Source of the DNA: Hypsibius dujardini
Lineage: Eukaryota > Tardigrada > Eutardigrada > Parachela > Hypsibiidae
Reading direction: 5' to 3'
Assembly (NCBI GenBank): GCA_001579985.1
Contig: LRSR01009882.1
Location: forward strand, 1-30,650
Length of the DNA: 30,650 bases
Part shown: piece by piece, positions 9,344 through 21,915 of the stretch
Position numbering within the stretch: the stretch's first letter is position 1
Layout of the letters: every line of letters begins with the position of its first letter
Translations under genes and position numbers: made by a program
Notes under the pieces: generated by a model
What the model saw: only the letters and a program-made list of their open reading frames with translations
Databases searched by the model: none
What the model was told of the DNA's origin: nothing

Positions 9344-10574
9344 GCTCAAGATAGGATACGGTATCTCCTCCGGCATTCACGTGTATCTGGTTGTCTCTTA
9401 GACCCAGTCTTGTTTTAATCGTTAGTGGTTTTTTTATTCGAACTGCTCTTCCTTTACTGTTACTTTCTGTCTCCTTTTTATGCGTCTGTGTCACTCTCAC
9501 GATAATCTCATTATTCTTAGTTCCGGTTGCCTCTGAAGTAACCGATCCTGATTCCTGACTGAACTAATGATACGGGATGCGAGTGTCGGATATGTTTAAG
9601 TTTGTTGCTTTATGCTCACGCCCCTTTTTCTATTTTTTACTTGTTAATATTTCTGTCGTATTCAAAAAATCTTCATTTTCTCATTTTTCTAGCTGAAATC
9701 GGCATCTTCGCTGGCCACAGACACCAGAAAGCGTGTATACTCCTGGCGATCAACAGCCAAGGCCCAAATCGATTGATTATTTACCACGTTGCGCATGCGC
9801 ACTTTTTCGAACGCCGATGAGCGAGGTTTGTTCAAATGGAAGATTTTCAAATTGTGCGCTTGACCGACTCTCGCATTCTCGTTCATATGAACGCACGAAC
9901 GGGCGATTGAGATTTTTCTCGTTTGTGCGTACGCGCGAACGTGTGCGATGATGTGTTGCTGTCATTGCTCTGTTATCAACAAGTCATTTCGATTCTAATT
10001 TTCAACAGTTTGACTGAAGTAGAGGTAGAGATAGTATCATCAAATGTCAAATGTCAAAATCAAATCAAATCGGGCGCGCTTTTGATTTGAAATTCATTTG
10101 ATTTGGTTTTGATTTGATTTGACGAGCAGTTTAAAACGCCAAAAATAACTCCATGAATTTACCAATCAATGGCATTGTAGATCGGTACATGTACGGTACG
10201 AGGTACTGTACGTACTATTACAATAATCCAGCCATCTGGTCGGAATAGAACACCTATTGACGCAATCAAGTTGAAACCAATCGTAGGAAAATGGTAAAAT
10301 AGACACAATGCAACATGAGACTCTTACGCATATTAAAGCAGCCAATACCGGCAAAAGTGAACGGATTTCTACAATTTGGGTCTCAAAACACAGGCCATCA
10401 TCAGTGTTCACTGTTCAGGATTCTTTGATGGGCAAGTATTTCTTAGCTTGTTTGGGCGGTTTTTAGAAATGTCTGATCCTGGGATAAATGACGCAGTGGA
10501 TGAGGTGACGACCAAGGAGCTCATAATTTTGAAGGCTATATTTGGGTACCGCTAGATTGATATGAACGATTAAA
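9344..10574. other. CRPPA 3' flank; no gene seen
   Basis: Holds the CRPPA 3'UTR. I see no AATAAA within several hundred bases of the stop. At 10040-10125 CAAATCAAATC and GATTTGATTTG occur as facing inverted runs around a GC-rich centre (CGGGCGCGC), and a cluster of GTAC palindromes lies at 10185-10215. Neither is coding. Confidence 0.5.
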
Positions 10575-11138
10575 ATGGATTTGCGAGTTGCAATATACTT
10601 AGTTTCAGTTTTAGTTTTGTTAGCGCAATATGGTTTTGCCACTGCCGACGAACGACAGACATTTGTCCAGAAAAGGCAAGAGGCTCGCCCGTCAGCGGTC
10701 GAAAAAGTGCATGTGCGCGCAATCCGGCTATTGACTACCCAATACGTGCCCGCGCGCCAAATTCAGTGGGCCTTGATTGCACTGCACAGGTGCTACGACT
10801 ACCGGTGCGCATTGCACCGTCTGGAACAATCAGTGCGCACTGTACATAACATACAACTCGCAAAAACTCATACACAAATAATAATCGCGATTTCGCTAGA
10901 GGGCTTCCGGAAAGTTATCATTATCACGTTTTTCTCCCTCAAGAGAGTGACAGGTAGCAACTTATATCCCATGCGACGATCGTCACAGTTCATTGTTATT
11001 GCGTCCTCTTTGTTTTCCCGTTGCAGGAACATGGAATCCTTATCAATGGCAACCGTTGATTGCACCCCCAGGGCAAGAACAGCGTCGTCGGATAAAACTT
11101 TCACTACCATTCCTGCTGTTTATAACGCTGAATTTTAG
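10575..11138 (+). CDS. Putative secreted protein ORF or signal-peptide exon
   Basis: This 187-codon ORF opens with ATG in a good context (AAAATGG). It encodes an apparent signal peptide: basic residue at position 4, hydrophobic core VAIYLVSVLVLLAQYGF, and a likely cleavage site after ATA at residue 24, followed by a polar segment with a dibasic KR. Only the start is persuasive. The rest is not recognisable and may be intron. A donor-like GTAGCA at about 10962 and a good acceptor (CCGTTGCAG ending near 11029) would move translation to another frame, giving WNPYQWQPLIAPPGQEQ. A later AG/GT-bounded segment near 11281-11356 (DFNLDIDWKVDW in one frame) ends at a GTAAGC donor. AATAAA occurs near 12275. 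It lies between CRPPA and DGK on the same strand. No family is recognised. Confidence 0.38.
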   Translation: MDLRVAIYLVSVLVLLAQYGFATADERQTFVQKRQEARPSAVEKVHVRAIRLLTTQYVPARQIQWALIALHRCYDYRCALHRLEQSVRTVHNIQLAKTHTQIIIAISLEGFRKVIIITFFSLKRVTGSNLYPMRRSSQFIVIASSLFSRCRNMESLSMATVDCTPRARTASSDKTFTTIPAVYNAEF

Positions 11139-11419
11139 ATCAACTCATTCTGCATTTATTTTGAATGTATCGGCCGGAATTTCGGGGAAGCAAGGCGCCC
11201 GTCGAGCTCGTGGACCTTGAATACATCCTTCACACGGTATATCAGCTGTTTTGGGGTCTCCACCGCGCCCTCTGTCGCAGCGCACCGTTTGACTGATTTC
11301 AATTTGGATATCGATTGGAAAGTCGACTGGGGAACATTTAAACGGACCCACGAAGGTAAGCGAGCGTGGATCTGGTTATGTGGCGTGTGTTTATTCCGCG
11401 ACGTGTTTGTCAATCATGC

Positions 11420-12240
11420 CCACGCTTGATTGATCGATTGAGGACTTGTGTGATTGTGTGAATGGAATAGGATGGATTACACTGTGCTCTCCAAGTGCAC
11501 ATTCAGAATTTTATGTTTATCTTTGTGTTGCAAAATCAATGAGACGTGTGTTGCAATTTCGAAATTAGAGAGTATGCAGGCGGGAAAGATTTTGAAACAT
11601 TTTTACGTACTCGAAACCATTCCGGCCTGTGCTTGATCGCTTGATTGACTGGCTGTTCCTGTCAATTTTGGTTTTTATTTTTGGATGTCCGCATGGGTGA
11701 GGTGTTTATGTCTTTGTTGCATGTTGCGATTTCTGACGTATCTGCATCAATGCCTCGCGATCAATTTCTTTAAATGTAGACTGCACAATGTGTTTTGGAG
11801 AAAAACGGTTTTAGATGAACGTTTCGCCCTGCGCTTGATTGATTGATTGAACTTTGAAGCCCTTTCTCTCGATTTTCATTTTTCTCCCCCGGCCTGAACG
11901 GGGACTTTCGTGTCTGGCTACGGAACCTGGAATTTCCGTATTGTGTCTTAGCCAATGGTGATCCGATTGTAAAATGCAGGCAGAGAAGACTTTAGTTTCA
12001 CGAAATGATTTCGGCAGGCGCTTGATTGGTGTATTGATTAGTTGTCTGATCTGTGAAGGTTGTATGGAGCGCTTCCTTGTTGCAGTCCTGTTATCCGTCT
12101 GGAGTCTGGACACGATTGACTATATCCTGTCGAAGTTCAAGAAATCTTTTTCCCTCCAACGTCTTCATCAAATCGACAATTTATCTATATACGTTGGATC
12201 AATAGATTGATTGTTTGAGCGAGGGTGATTGATACGAGTG
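11420..12240. repeat. Diverged tandem units of about 200 bp
   Basis: The motif GCTTGATTGATTGATTG, with variants, recurs at about 11425, 11630, 11832, 12017 and 12205, so the spacing is 185-205 bases. Partly similar flanks (TGCAGGCGGGAAAGATTT versus TGCAGGCAGAGAAGACTTT) precede two of the copies. The similarity is weak outside the TTGATT motif. Confidence 0.45.
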
Positions 12241-13047
12241 CAGTAGTCTTATTTAGATAACGCGATCGAACTTAAATAAAATATTAAATACATTTTAATC
12301 CACCGGTAAAGTGGGTATAGATTAGAAACGTCACGTCACGCGGTATGTTTCAGATTCTGATTCATAGAGAAAGGATTGTGCGGTTCTAGTCTCCAATTTT
12401 ACCGCATGGAACGAGGTGAAGTGTTTTTGGCGGAGTTCTCAGAAAAAAGGCGTTCGCCGGCAGCAAACTTCTAGCTCTACATATGTTTGTACGCACACAG
12501 TGTACGTAGACAGGCACACGATGTGGATACATGGTATGGCACTAGGATTACTAGTACTGCAATCGCCCTCGGCGGGAGATCGCGCCACCAGTCAGCTAGT
12601 CGTACTCCTCCGGCCCGGCCACGACCGGAAGTCAGTGTGACACCCATCCATCCATCCATCCCAGCCGGCAGGGTGTTTGTGGGGCCAAAATGAGATGCAA
12701 GTCTCCTCGGCGGCGCATGTTGACTTTGACCACACATCCGGATCTGTCACACACCGGCCGACCTTGAGTGATTTGCCTTGCGCGCTGTGCAGGACGTCTA
12801 TTCCGTGTCGGTTTGGGGTGTTAGATAAAAGACACGGAAGCCCAGGCAGTGTCAGTCAGTGTGTACGCTCTTTGCTGGGAGAGTTTTAGTTATGCGCTTC
12901 CGGTGGACTTCGTTTCACTCGCGCGCGTTGGATGGATGGATGTCGGAAAAGTTGGGGTGCTTCCGGAGGTGGGCTTCTATTTAGATTGGGTCGAATTTTT
13001 CTGCGGTTCGAGCTTTCTTTTTAAATTCATCTCGGTCGGCGTATTCT

Positions 13048-13390
13048 TTGATCACTAGCTCTGTCTGCCTCTCTGTCTGTAAGTGTATGTGTCTGCCTGT
13101 CTGTATGTCTGTCTTTCAGTTTGCCTGCTTGGTCATCTGCCTGATCGTCTGTCTGTCTGTATGTTTGTCTCTCGTGTCTGTCTGTCTGTCTGTCTGTCTG
13201 TTTATCTACTTGTATATATGTCGGTTGCCTGTCCATCAGCGTGCTCATCCGTATTTCTGTTTGTCTAGCTTTTACGTCTGTCAATCTGTGTGTCCGTCCG
13301 TGAGGTTGATTGCCCATGTCTGTTTTTTCACTGGTCTATATGCCTATCTCTCTCTCTCTTTGTCTGATTGTGCGGGTGTATTTGTGAGTG
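13048..13390. repeat. Degenerate TGTC tetranucleotide array
   Basis: CTGTCTGTCTG with frequent TGCC, TATC and TTTC variants. Open frames across it encode Val-Cys-Leu-Ser repeats and are artefacts. Confidence 0.93.
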
Positions 13391-14657
13391 TGTCCCTGAC
13401 TCAACCCGTTTGATTTTCAAAAAGCGGGTAACCCTTTCCGCTTGTACTTAAAATGTTTAGTAAAACTGGTTTTACGGGGCATAGACTGTGAGCGAAACCG
13501 AGGGACTACCCAGGCGGCAGCCCGATATCCGGCACTAGACACTGCACATCTTGATACCCGGGGGATTTGAGATTAAGCTCGTTTCCCATCTCTCCCCTCC
13601 CCCTCTCCCTCCGTACTCCTTTTTCTTCTGTCCGTTCTCGTACTCAATGTGTACAGACAACTTCGCTTAACTGAACGCCGCGGACTTGATGCCCGATTCC
13701 CGAGACGACTGTCTCGTCCGTCCCGCTGCGTCCGTCCGTCCTCCGGGCAATCGAATCGTACAACTCCTCCATAGACTAGGACATAATCGTCCCAATCTAT
13801 CAGTTCGTCGTCGTATCCTTTCGAGAAATAAGTGTCGCACACGCGCGTTCGCCCGATTTTACATCTTTTTGAGGTCCCTCGTTGCCGTTGTGGCGTTCGT
13901 GAAGCTGTCTCGCGCGCTTTTGTTCGCAAGACTCGCGCCCGGAACAAATTGGTTGCTCGGGCGAGGAGAAGTGTGTGTGTGTGTATGTGTGGTCATGGAA
14001 GATGCAAAGGGATCAGGGGAAGAAACAAACGACTGGTGTGACGCACACACATCCAAGCCGGCTCAGTCCTCCTGGGACCAATGAGAACGGAAGTGATGCA
14101 ATGATTCCCCGGCCAAAGCTGCCTGTTTGTCTGTGTGTCTGTCGATTCCTATTGCTGTTTGAACGAACGATTCTTTCAAACGGCGAGGAGCCACTGTCGA
14201 TTTTGCCGGTTTTAAGTGTGCAAACTGGTTGTCCAATTCATTTTCCTACGGCTCAACCCCACCCCCCCACTAGACTTATGATATGTCGAGGATGAGTCCT
14301 GTTCTCTTTGAAATTGGGGACCGTCTGATGTTGTCAACTGCGTGAGATGTCGGGATAAATTTGTCCAAAAATGAACTTTAAAATGAGAAAAAGGTATTTT
14401 ACAATGTGTTTGTGAAGACTGAAAAATAATCTCGGATTAACTAGTTGCTCCCATTGTGAGGTTCGCAAATTATACGTCGCGTGAATTGCGAACATGTGAG
14501 TTTTCCCCACGCACTCGTACCATCAGCACGTGTAATCAAGGGTATCCCCCCAAAAAAGTTGTCTTTGCGTCATCTCGAACACTTTGCAATCTAATCAGCT
14601 TATTTCTTATCTTTCATTCATCGTTGGTGAAGCTTTTTATGACGATGGTCTATTGGT

Positions 14658-14905
14658 GTTACACCTTTGGCCAGAACAATCAGGACTTTCGATTTGTCAA
14701 GAGGCAATTTGTTACCACAAGGCTGCAGGCTATACAAAACGGTGCAGTGTGCAGCATTTCATGTACTGCAGATTGCACATGTGGTCTTGTGGCCAACTAT
14801 TTTCGCCTCAAATCATCAAAGCACTTTTTTGTATAGCCTGCAGCCTTGTGGTAACAAAGTGTCTTGACAAATCGAGCGTCCCGATTTTTCTGGTCAAAGG
14901 TGTAC
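14658..14905. mobile_element. Foldback/MITE-like hairpin element
   Basis: The left arm, from about 14658 to 14739, includes TACACCTTTGG, CGATTTGTCAAGA and TTGTTACCACAAGGCTGCAG. Its reverse complement lies at about 14827-14905. The arms are about 80 bases with a handful of mismatches and a loop of about 85 bases. No target duplication is evident and there is no ORF of note. Confidence 0.85.
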
Positions 14906-16219
14906 ATCTTTGCTAGCGTTTCTTACGCTTATGGAGATCGCTGCTCCGTCGTCTCTTTTTTCTGCGAGAGAGAACAGGAAGGAACGGAACACGCCGAGTT
15001 CGCGTTCCGTTGGAACTCGGAACGGGTTCGCCGTGTTCATGTATGTGTACATGTGTATGTATTTCTCGTGGATGTATGTGTAGACGTTGTTTGCCAACCC
15101 AAAGAAGACCCGCGAACGACGACGGCGGATGCGAGAGACGGAGCGAGAAAAGGAGTGAATGAGAAGAGCGAACATATACACACACACCGACGGGAAGCAG
15201 AAATCCCGCTCTCCGCAAGGCTCTCCGCTCTCTCTCTTTTGAGTCCCACACACACTCACACACTACAGTGTCTAGTCTCTTTCTCTTACTCTCGTTCGTG
15301 CTCTTGTGCTTTTCAATGTCCCCGCGCTTTACATTTTCATCCCCTGTATATGTGTGTATGTGACTGTGACTGACTGACTGGCTGACTGGCGTTCTGTTGA
15401 AAAACAGTGCCGCCGCTACACGCTTATTATTGCGGATTCCTCCCCCTGTATATTCCACCACGTAAGGAGGGACTCTCTCGCCCGCGCACTCTCTCTCTCT
15501 CTCGACTGAATGTATCGATAACGCATGCGCCGGGAGACTTTGATGTCTTACTTGTGTCTCTGTGGCCGTCTCTCGTTCCCCTCTTCTTGACGACCCATCC
15601 ATCCATCTATCTATCCCGGTTCCACGACGACGCGACAGGAGAGATACACACATATACACACACATACATCGGCTTTGATCGGTCGCACACGACAAGCGGC
15701 TCCCAGGAGAGTGAGCGAGCACGTCCCCGCCATTCCTCCTTCCACGGTGCGCTAGGCTCCTCTTTTTACTCACTCACTCATGCCATTTTGGAGCGCTGCA
15801 GAGCCGTAAAAAGTTCCGGAGAGTCGCGCAAAAAGAGTGAGATTACTGCTGACTGACTGACTGGTAGTGTTGCATTTCAGGAGCCAGCCAGTATCTGCTG
15901 TTGCGGCTTCGCGTGTATACATAATCTTGTTTTGGTTCGGATTTCCGCAACATTTTTTTGTACTGCGTTTCACAGACAAACGTTCTTTCCTCAGCCACAC
16001 GGTACACCGCGGAGCGATCGCAATCTTCCCTGGAGGAGCACACAAAGGAGATTTTTGGATATACATTGTATTTGATGTCATACTTTGTGGTTGTCTGGAA
16101 GAATTTGAAGGTTTCGGTAAGTTTAGCTGATGCTGTCACATTGCGTGATGTCCGACAGGAGATTCCTGCGTTTGACGCGTTTGTCGGCTGGCATACGAAA
16201 CTGTGAGACGGCCATTCTA

Positions 16220-16425
16220 GCAGGCAGGCATCCGGCATCCAGCCAGCCAGCAAGAGAGACATACAGACATACAGACAGGCAGACAGACAGGTAGACAGAC
16301 AAGCAGGCAGATAATTAGGCCGACAGATAATCAGGCAGACAGACAAGCAAACAGACAGACATACAGGCAGTCAGGCAGACAGACAAGCAAACAGACAGAC
16401 ATACAGGCAGGCAGGCAGATAGAAA
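16220..16425. repeat. Degenerate CAGACAGG array
   Basis: Tetranucleotide CAGA/CAGG units in the GACA orientation. An internal near-perfect duplication of the segment around CAGACAGACAAGCAAACAG occurs at about 16335-16420. Confidence 0.93.
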
Positions 16426-19400
16426 TCTTGATATGGGCGTTTTAATTGTAATTCGGTGCCATGGAAGTATGCCTGGCATGTCTGGCATTACTCTAAGCAC
16501 CTTGTAGCTCAAAATGTTTCTCTCCCCTATGCTGCCCACTCATAAGAAGGGATGCCAAAAAAACTGCCTCTCTCCCTTTCGCATCACGCATCCACCGTCT
16601 ATTTAGAAAGATAATGGCGCGGCTTCTAAGTGATATGTGTCAGGCGACCTGACCTTGTTGGCGAATTTGCAGTTCACTACTCCCGCTCCAGCGCTCTCTC
16701 GTGCTCTCATGCACTGCATGCGCACCATGGAAAGTGCAAGTGACATGCGATCTCGTCCATAATACCACACATCCATCCGCACTATATATTCCCGGCATAA
16801 GCAGATCGCACAGAGTCAAGTCCATAGAACTGCAGTATATGCACCGGGTGTGAAGAGCAGTGCGACGACGATCTATCTCTTCTCTTCGGCGCGCGCTCTT
16901 CATCCCCCCATTCCGGCATCGTTTGTGCCTGCGGGATCGTTTGGTGAGACAGTTTGTTCATCATCATCGCCTGTGCAGCAGTCCCAGAGTCCCTCTCATC
17001 TCATCGTCGTCCTCATCGTCGTTGCAACTGTGGAAGATCGATTCACTGAACTTGTCAATCGTATCGTCTTCCGGGGTCTTGGGGGGGGGGAGTTCATTGC
17101 TCAAACGTCTCCATCTGACGAGTTTTTGAGTCTTTTGTGTCCGTTTTTCACTATCATTGAGCACGTCTACTTTGCTGGAAAACCTCGGGAACATCCGTCA
17201 AGGAATCTCACGTGAGGAAATTTTGACAGTCACTTTGGGTTTTTTCTCTTCCATCTTCGTGTGGGTAACTATAGCAGGGGTGGTTTGGTATGGTACTCAC
17301 AACATCAGAAGGGGTTGTTGGGGGTGTAGTGTTTCGCCAGAGATATCTCCGCTGCGGTGCGTACACAGACGACGACGAGAATGCAACGGAAGGGAAGGAT
17401 GGATGGATGGTGTGCGGGAGAGAACGAGCGAGCTCGGATTTATTGCTTACCATGTGCAAACAGTGCCCCGCGCTCTCGCGTATACACACAAAAAGGATGC
17501 GTCACCGTGACCGAGAGACCGCAGAGGAGGTTTTATGTATCTACGGTCACTGTTTTCTTCCCCCGACTAAATTTGTGTTGAAAAATGTGTGTGACGCTAG
17601 CTGACTTTTAAGTCCGTTGGCTTAGGTAAAAAAATGACTAAAAAGAGTCAACCTTACGTTACGTTTCATACTGTATTGCTCGTCAACGTCGAAATGTCGG
17701 GCTAAAACTTCATCAAAAATCAATTTGTAGTTATTGGAAAAGCACTGCGGAAATTGCTTTTGAAATTGAATCATTTTGCGGAGTATTCAAGTGTGCGAAT
17801 CATTTGTATCATCAGACAGTGGTTTGATGAGCAGGCGTATGAAAAGTTTCGGACGGCTGTATTTTTCCGAAAGTGTGATTCTTTCAGATCGAATTAGCGG
17901 ATACGGTTCTGTTGCCGATGAATCTCTTTCCTCCCATTTTTGTCATTTGTTCAACTAATAACAGTCTTATCAGAGCATGTACGCACAATACTGCCACCAG
18001 ATAGTAGACGTAAAATTGCAACAAAAAGTCAAGCTAACCCTTGAAATTTAAAACAAAATTATATTTCGTCCAATCCACAGTGTGCATGAGGATGCGTACC
18101 GAGAAAACAAGACACGAATGTTTCTTTCTGAGTATTTCGATGCAACAAATTCGCCTGTCGGTTTTTGGTGGATTTATTGGCGCTCAACAGCTTTCGTTGT
18201 AAGAGGACGAGACGTCGTTGCCATCTTCCCATTCAGATTCCCGCGTAGAATGTTATGAGCGGAGGGTGTTCCCTCCAAAGTCCACCCTTCTTCGGCAAGC
18301 CGGCAGCTGTGAATCGTGAAAGAAAGAGTAGACTTTCGGTTTATACTAACCCAAGATGCTGGCCTGTTTCTGTCGGGTTGGCCTGTGCTGTGTGTGATCG
18401 ACCAGGTCTGTCTCCGGGGTCGTGTTCGAGCTTTTCCGGTTTATCAGCCTCTCCACGGAGAGGTAGTGCAGAACGTTTTTTGAATGAAAAAAGTGCGCAC
18501 TCTTCGTTTAGAATCTTTATGGCTTGAAAGCGGTCATTCGATGGTAGCATAGAGAGAGTGATGTGTTTTCATCGTGTGCCGCGTTTTGTCACGCACACTT
18601 ACTGCATACTATTCACAAACAGATTCGCACATGTGATTATGTGACGGGCTAGTCAGAGAGGTCCCTCGCTCTCATCGTCTGCAAGTCGTGTTAGCGGAAA
18701 ATGCGGCTGAAGTCATTCCCAGTTTGACAGCGGCAAATTAGGAGGATGAAATATTGGCGGCATTTTTCCCCTGCCTTGGTGGCGGTGGTCGCTGACAGTG
18801 ACGGTTTTCTTTTCGTGACTGATTTCTGCATTACCACACCTGGTCATGCTGTGGCCGTTATTGTTGCTGTGATCTGTTGACGATACACTGGTGGACACTA
18901 CTGTCGTCTGTGATGTTTCTTGGGGAGGCTTTAGATCGGAATGTCGAGGAGGGCCAAGTCCCCTCCCCTTCCCCCTTTCTAATTTCCGATGTTGACCAAT
19001 GTTCTCTAACTCAGTAAAATTCGAGTTAAGTTTTTTAGAATTCTTATTGTTTCCCCATCACAACCACAAGTTCAAACCCTAATATATTGGACATTGCACT
19101 TTCATCTTCACTCTCATGTTTATGGCCATACCATTTGTTCGACCAAATGACAATCTCGGGGACTGTACGTTACAAGATTGAGGGACAATTGGGTTTCCGA
19201 GAGTTATCAGATTTGTTAGATGACTGAAAGGGACCTTTATCAGCACTTGTAAAAGCAACGAGAGACAAAAAGGGAAAGGAGAAGGGGAGGGGCATGTAGC
19301 CGAAGCCAACCAGGACCCCTCATGGTACGGACGGGTGGACAAAGGGTCCTGGTTCCGACTTGTAAGAATTCTAAACGCGAGCCTGTGTGATGGTAGCACA

Positions 19401-20440
19401 ATTCTGGTCGTGAAACTTGAAACTTGTATGTTTATGCATGCCTGCTGGAATGGGACGCGAGATAGAGGCATGGTCAATGAGAGAGCGAGAGGGAAAGCGG
19501 TGACACCGCGAGGAGTTGGAGGGAAATGCAATATGTTATATGTTAACGGAAGCGTAAACGCGGCGTGAGCGTTTCCGGTTTGTAATGGAAAGTATTTTTT
19601 ATTATCTTCTGTGTGTGTTGCGACCGGTTTTGTGCAGTAGGAGGAGAAGAAGGAAGAGGAGACTGAGTGATATTGGACGAATGGGAATACGCTGGATTAG
19701 AGTGAGAAAGAGAGACACACACACTGATACTCTGTTGGTTGGATGCAGTGATTTTTGAGAGATTGTGCGGGAAATCAATGCTAAGCGCGTCAACGATCTG
19801 ACTTTCGATTAATCGCCGGTTGTGTGTGTGTGTGTGTTTGTAACGAAAGGCTAGCAGGCAGTTTGTATCATGGAATGGGCAATTCGTCAAAACATTTTCG
19901 TGTCAAACAAACCCAATTCAGCCTATTTTTGGCTGAAGAACGACGTGGATACTTTCCATTCCCGTTTGGTGGTCATTGAGCTGTAGATTTGATGAGGTAC
20001 CACGATTCAGTGAGACAGTTTTTTGACGCGACCGAAACGAGAAAGGGAGAATGCAATTGGTTTTCTTTATCTTTGAAGAGGGCGTCGATTTTGAACTTTC
20101 GTGACCAGCCATAAAATCATACAATCAAGCGTTCACATGAAGGTTCAGTGTCAAGTTCCCGCTCATCGTTCTTGGTCGCGAGTGTAATCGGCGGGAACAC
20201 GGAGAAGCTTGGCACGCAAAGTTTCACGGTATTTACCGGATTAATCGCTTTGCTGTTTCGCGCTTACCTACAGAAACCGACGAAATGGACCGAAGATGTA
20301 TGCCGCCGCCGCTATGCCGACGGGAAGAAAGGAGTGAATGGGGTCCTTGATGTGAGCTGCGTCGGAGATGACGATCGAACCATGATTACTGAGCGCCAAT
20401 GTGTTACACCGGCGAGGCGACGAAACTGTTGCGCGTTGTT

Positions 20441-20444
20441 TCAT

Positions 20445-20476
<32 letters not shown>

Positions 20477-20491
20477 CACACACACACACAA
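20441..20491. repeat. (CA)n microsatellite
   Basis: A near-uninterrupted CA dinucleotide run. Similar shorter TG runs occur at 13971-13989, 19819-19837 and 20711-20723. Confidence 0.97.
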
Positions 20492-21654
20492 CGTGTTGGT
20501 GTGTCCTACTTCATAAGCCGTTCGTGTGATGAAAGTTGCTGTTGTGGGGATGGGATGGGAAGGAAGGAGGAAAGCTGATCGGAGGAGGGAGAGAGCTTTA
20601 AGAAACCGAGTCCTTGATGATATGACACTTGAAGTCGGCTGATCCGGCTCTGATGTAATTATCCGCTTTAAGACTCGCCGAAAGTGAGGTTACGCGCGCG
20701 CCCGCGATATTGTGTGTGTGTGTGACGCATTGTGCGGATTGAGCAGTGGATTGCCAAGACAATCTCGTCTGGTCCGCGAGGGTTCTTCCCGTTTTCCTGG
20801 ATTATGGATGAGGCGGAAAATGTGCGTGTGCGCGCACCCGTCGTCCCACTAGATGCGTGGTTATTAGGGGGCAGAGGGTGCTCCATGGTGGCGCGAGAAT
20901 AATGCCCGGTAGTAGGAGTTTTATTGAATGAGTACTTGGTAGGGTTCTGCAAGGAATTCTGAGGGACTTGCAGTTGGGGGATCGATGTGTTTTGCGATGG
21001 TGAGATGAATTGTCTGAGTGATTATGAAATGAATGGTCGGCTCCTCAGTCTCATCTCCGTGTCTCTTTTGTGTGTGTGTGTATGTGTGCTGCAGGCCCGA
21101 AGACGGGAGGAGCCGGATTCAAGGAACCCGGCCGGGCCGGGCTATCAATCTTAGCGTTCGGGGGGGGGGGAACTCGCGCGTGGGGACCACTCCAGGCTGT
21201 GAGGGATAAGCTCTCTTCGTTTTCTCTTCCCCGGTTCAAGTGGCAGCATGAAACGAGCACATGTGCGCGACTGGCCGCACGCGCGCCCTTTCTTGGGGTT
21301 TATGTTCGCCTTTTGTGCATGTCGATGGCTGGAGTGGCTATCGAGATGCAAGACGCGATTAGGGGGTGCTTGTGCGCGCGCGCGCCTATTGTGGATATTG
21401 GGGTTTGTCACGTGTCCGTATTGTTGGGCATTGTGACGCGTGGATATAACGGGAAGAAGAACAGGGTGGCAGTTGTTGCGCTCCGGAAGGAACTCGCTCT
21501 ACTATTGAAGGACCTTGGCGGCGTGGAGGATGGGGGGGGGGCGATTCCGATGGGGAAAGCGTGTCTGAGTGCCAGAGGACAGTTTGTAGCTTTGGGCTGT
21601 GGGGAAATGAACGAACTCGTTTGGTTGTCTTTGGACTCATGAGTAAGTTCGTGT

Positions 21655-21915
21655 GAACCCTGTCTTGTCTATTTGCCCGGTTGCGTCCGTTTGTTTGCAG
21701 TTTGTATGTTTCTTTGTCTGTGTCTGTATGTTTCCGTGCCGATCTATTTGTCTCTATCTGTCTGCCTGTCTCTATCTGTATCTGTTCTCTATTAGTCTCT
21801 GTCTGTCTGCCTAGCTGTCTACCTATTGAGTTCTCTGTTTCTTTGCTTGTCTTGCTGTCTGCCTAGTCGCGTGCCTGAATACTCGTTTGACTGTCGGTCT
21901 CTTCATCCTGCCTGC
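21655..21915. repeat. Degenerate TGTC array
   Basis: TCTGTCTGCCTG-type units with many substitutions, in the TGTC orientation. Confidence 0.85.

Noticed and set aside
13048-13413. Cys/Leu/Val/Ser-rich ORFs resembling membrane proteins
   Set aside because: The TGTC tetranucleotide array lacks stop codons in all frames, so the apparent hydrophobic peptides are artefacts. The same applies to arrays at 23.5, 25.7, 28.5 and 29.8 kb.
14913-15773. 286-codon minus-strand ORF
   Set aside because: It is Arg/Ser/His-rich, its sequence is dictated by TC, AC and GAGA simple repeats, and it has no recognisable domain. The plus strand is open there too, so it is treated as chance in biased sequence.
19060-19080. 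Possible tRNA T-arm (GTTCAAACCC)
   Set aside because: No complementary stem and no A box or acceptor stem at the right distance. Similar GTTCAAG matches at 3299 and 21234 fail in the same way.
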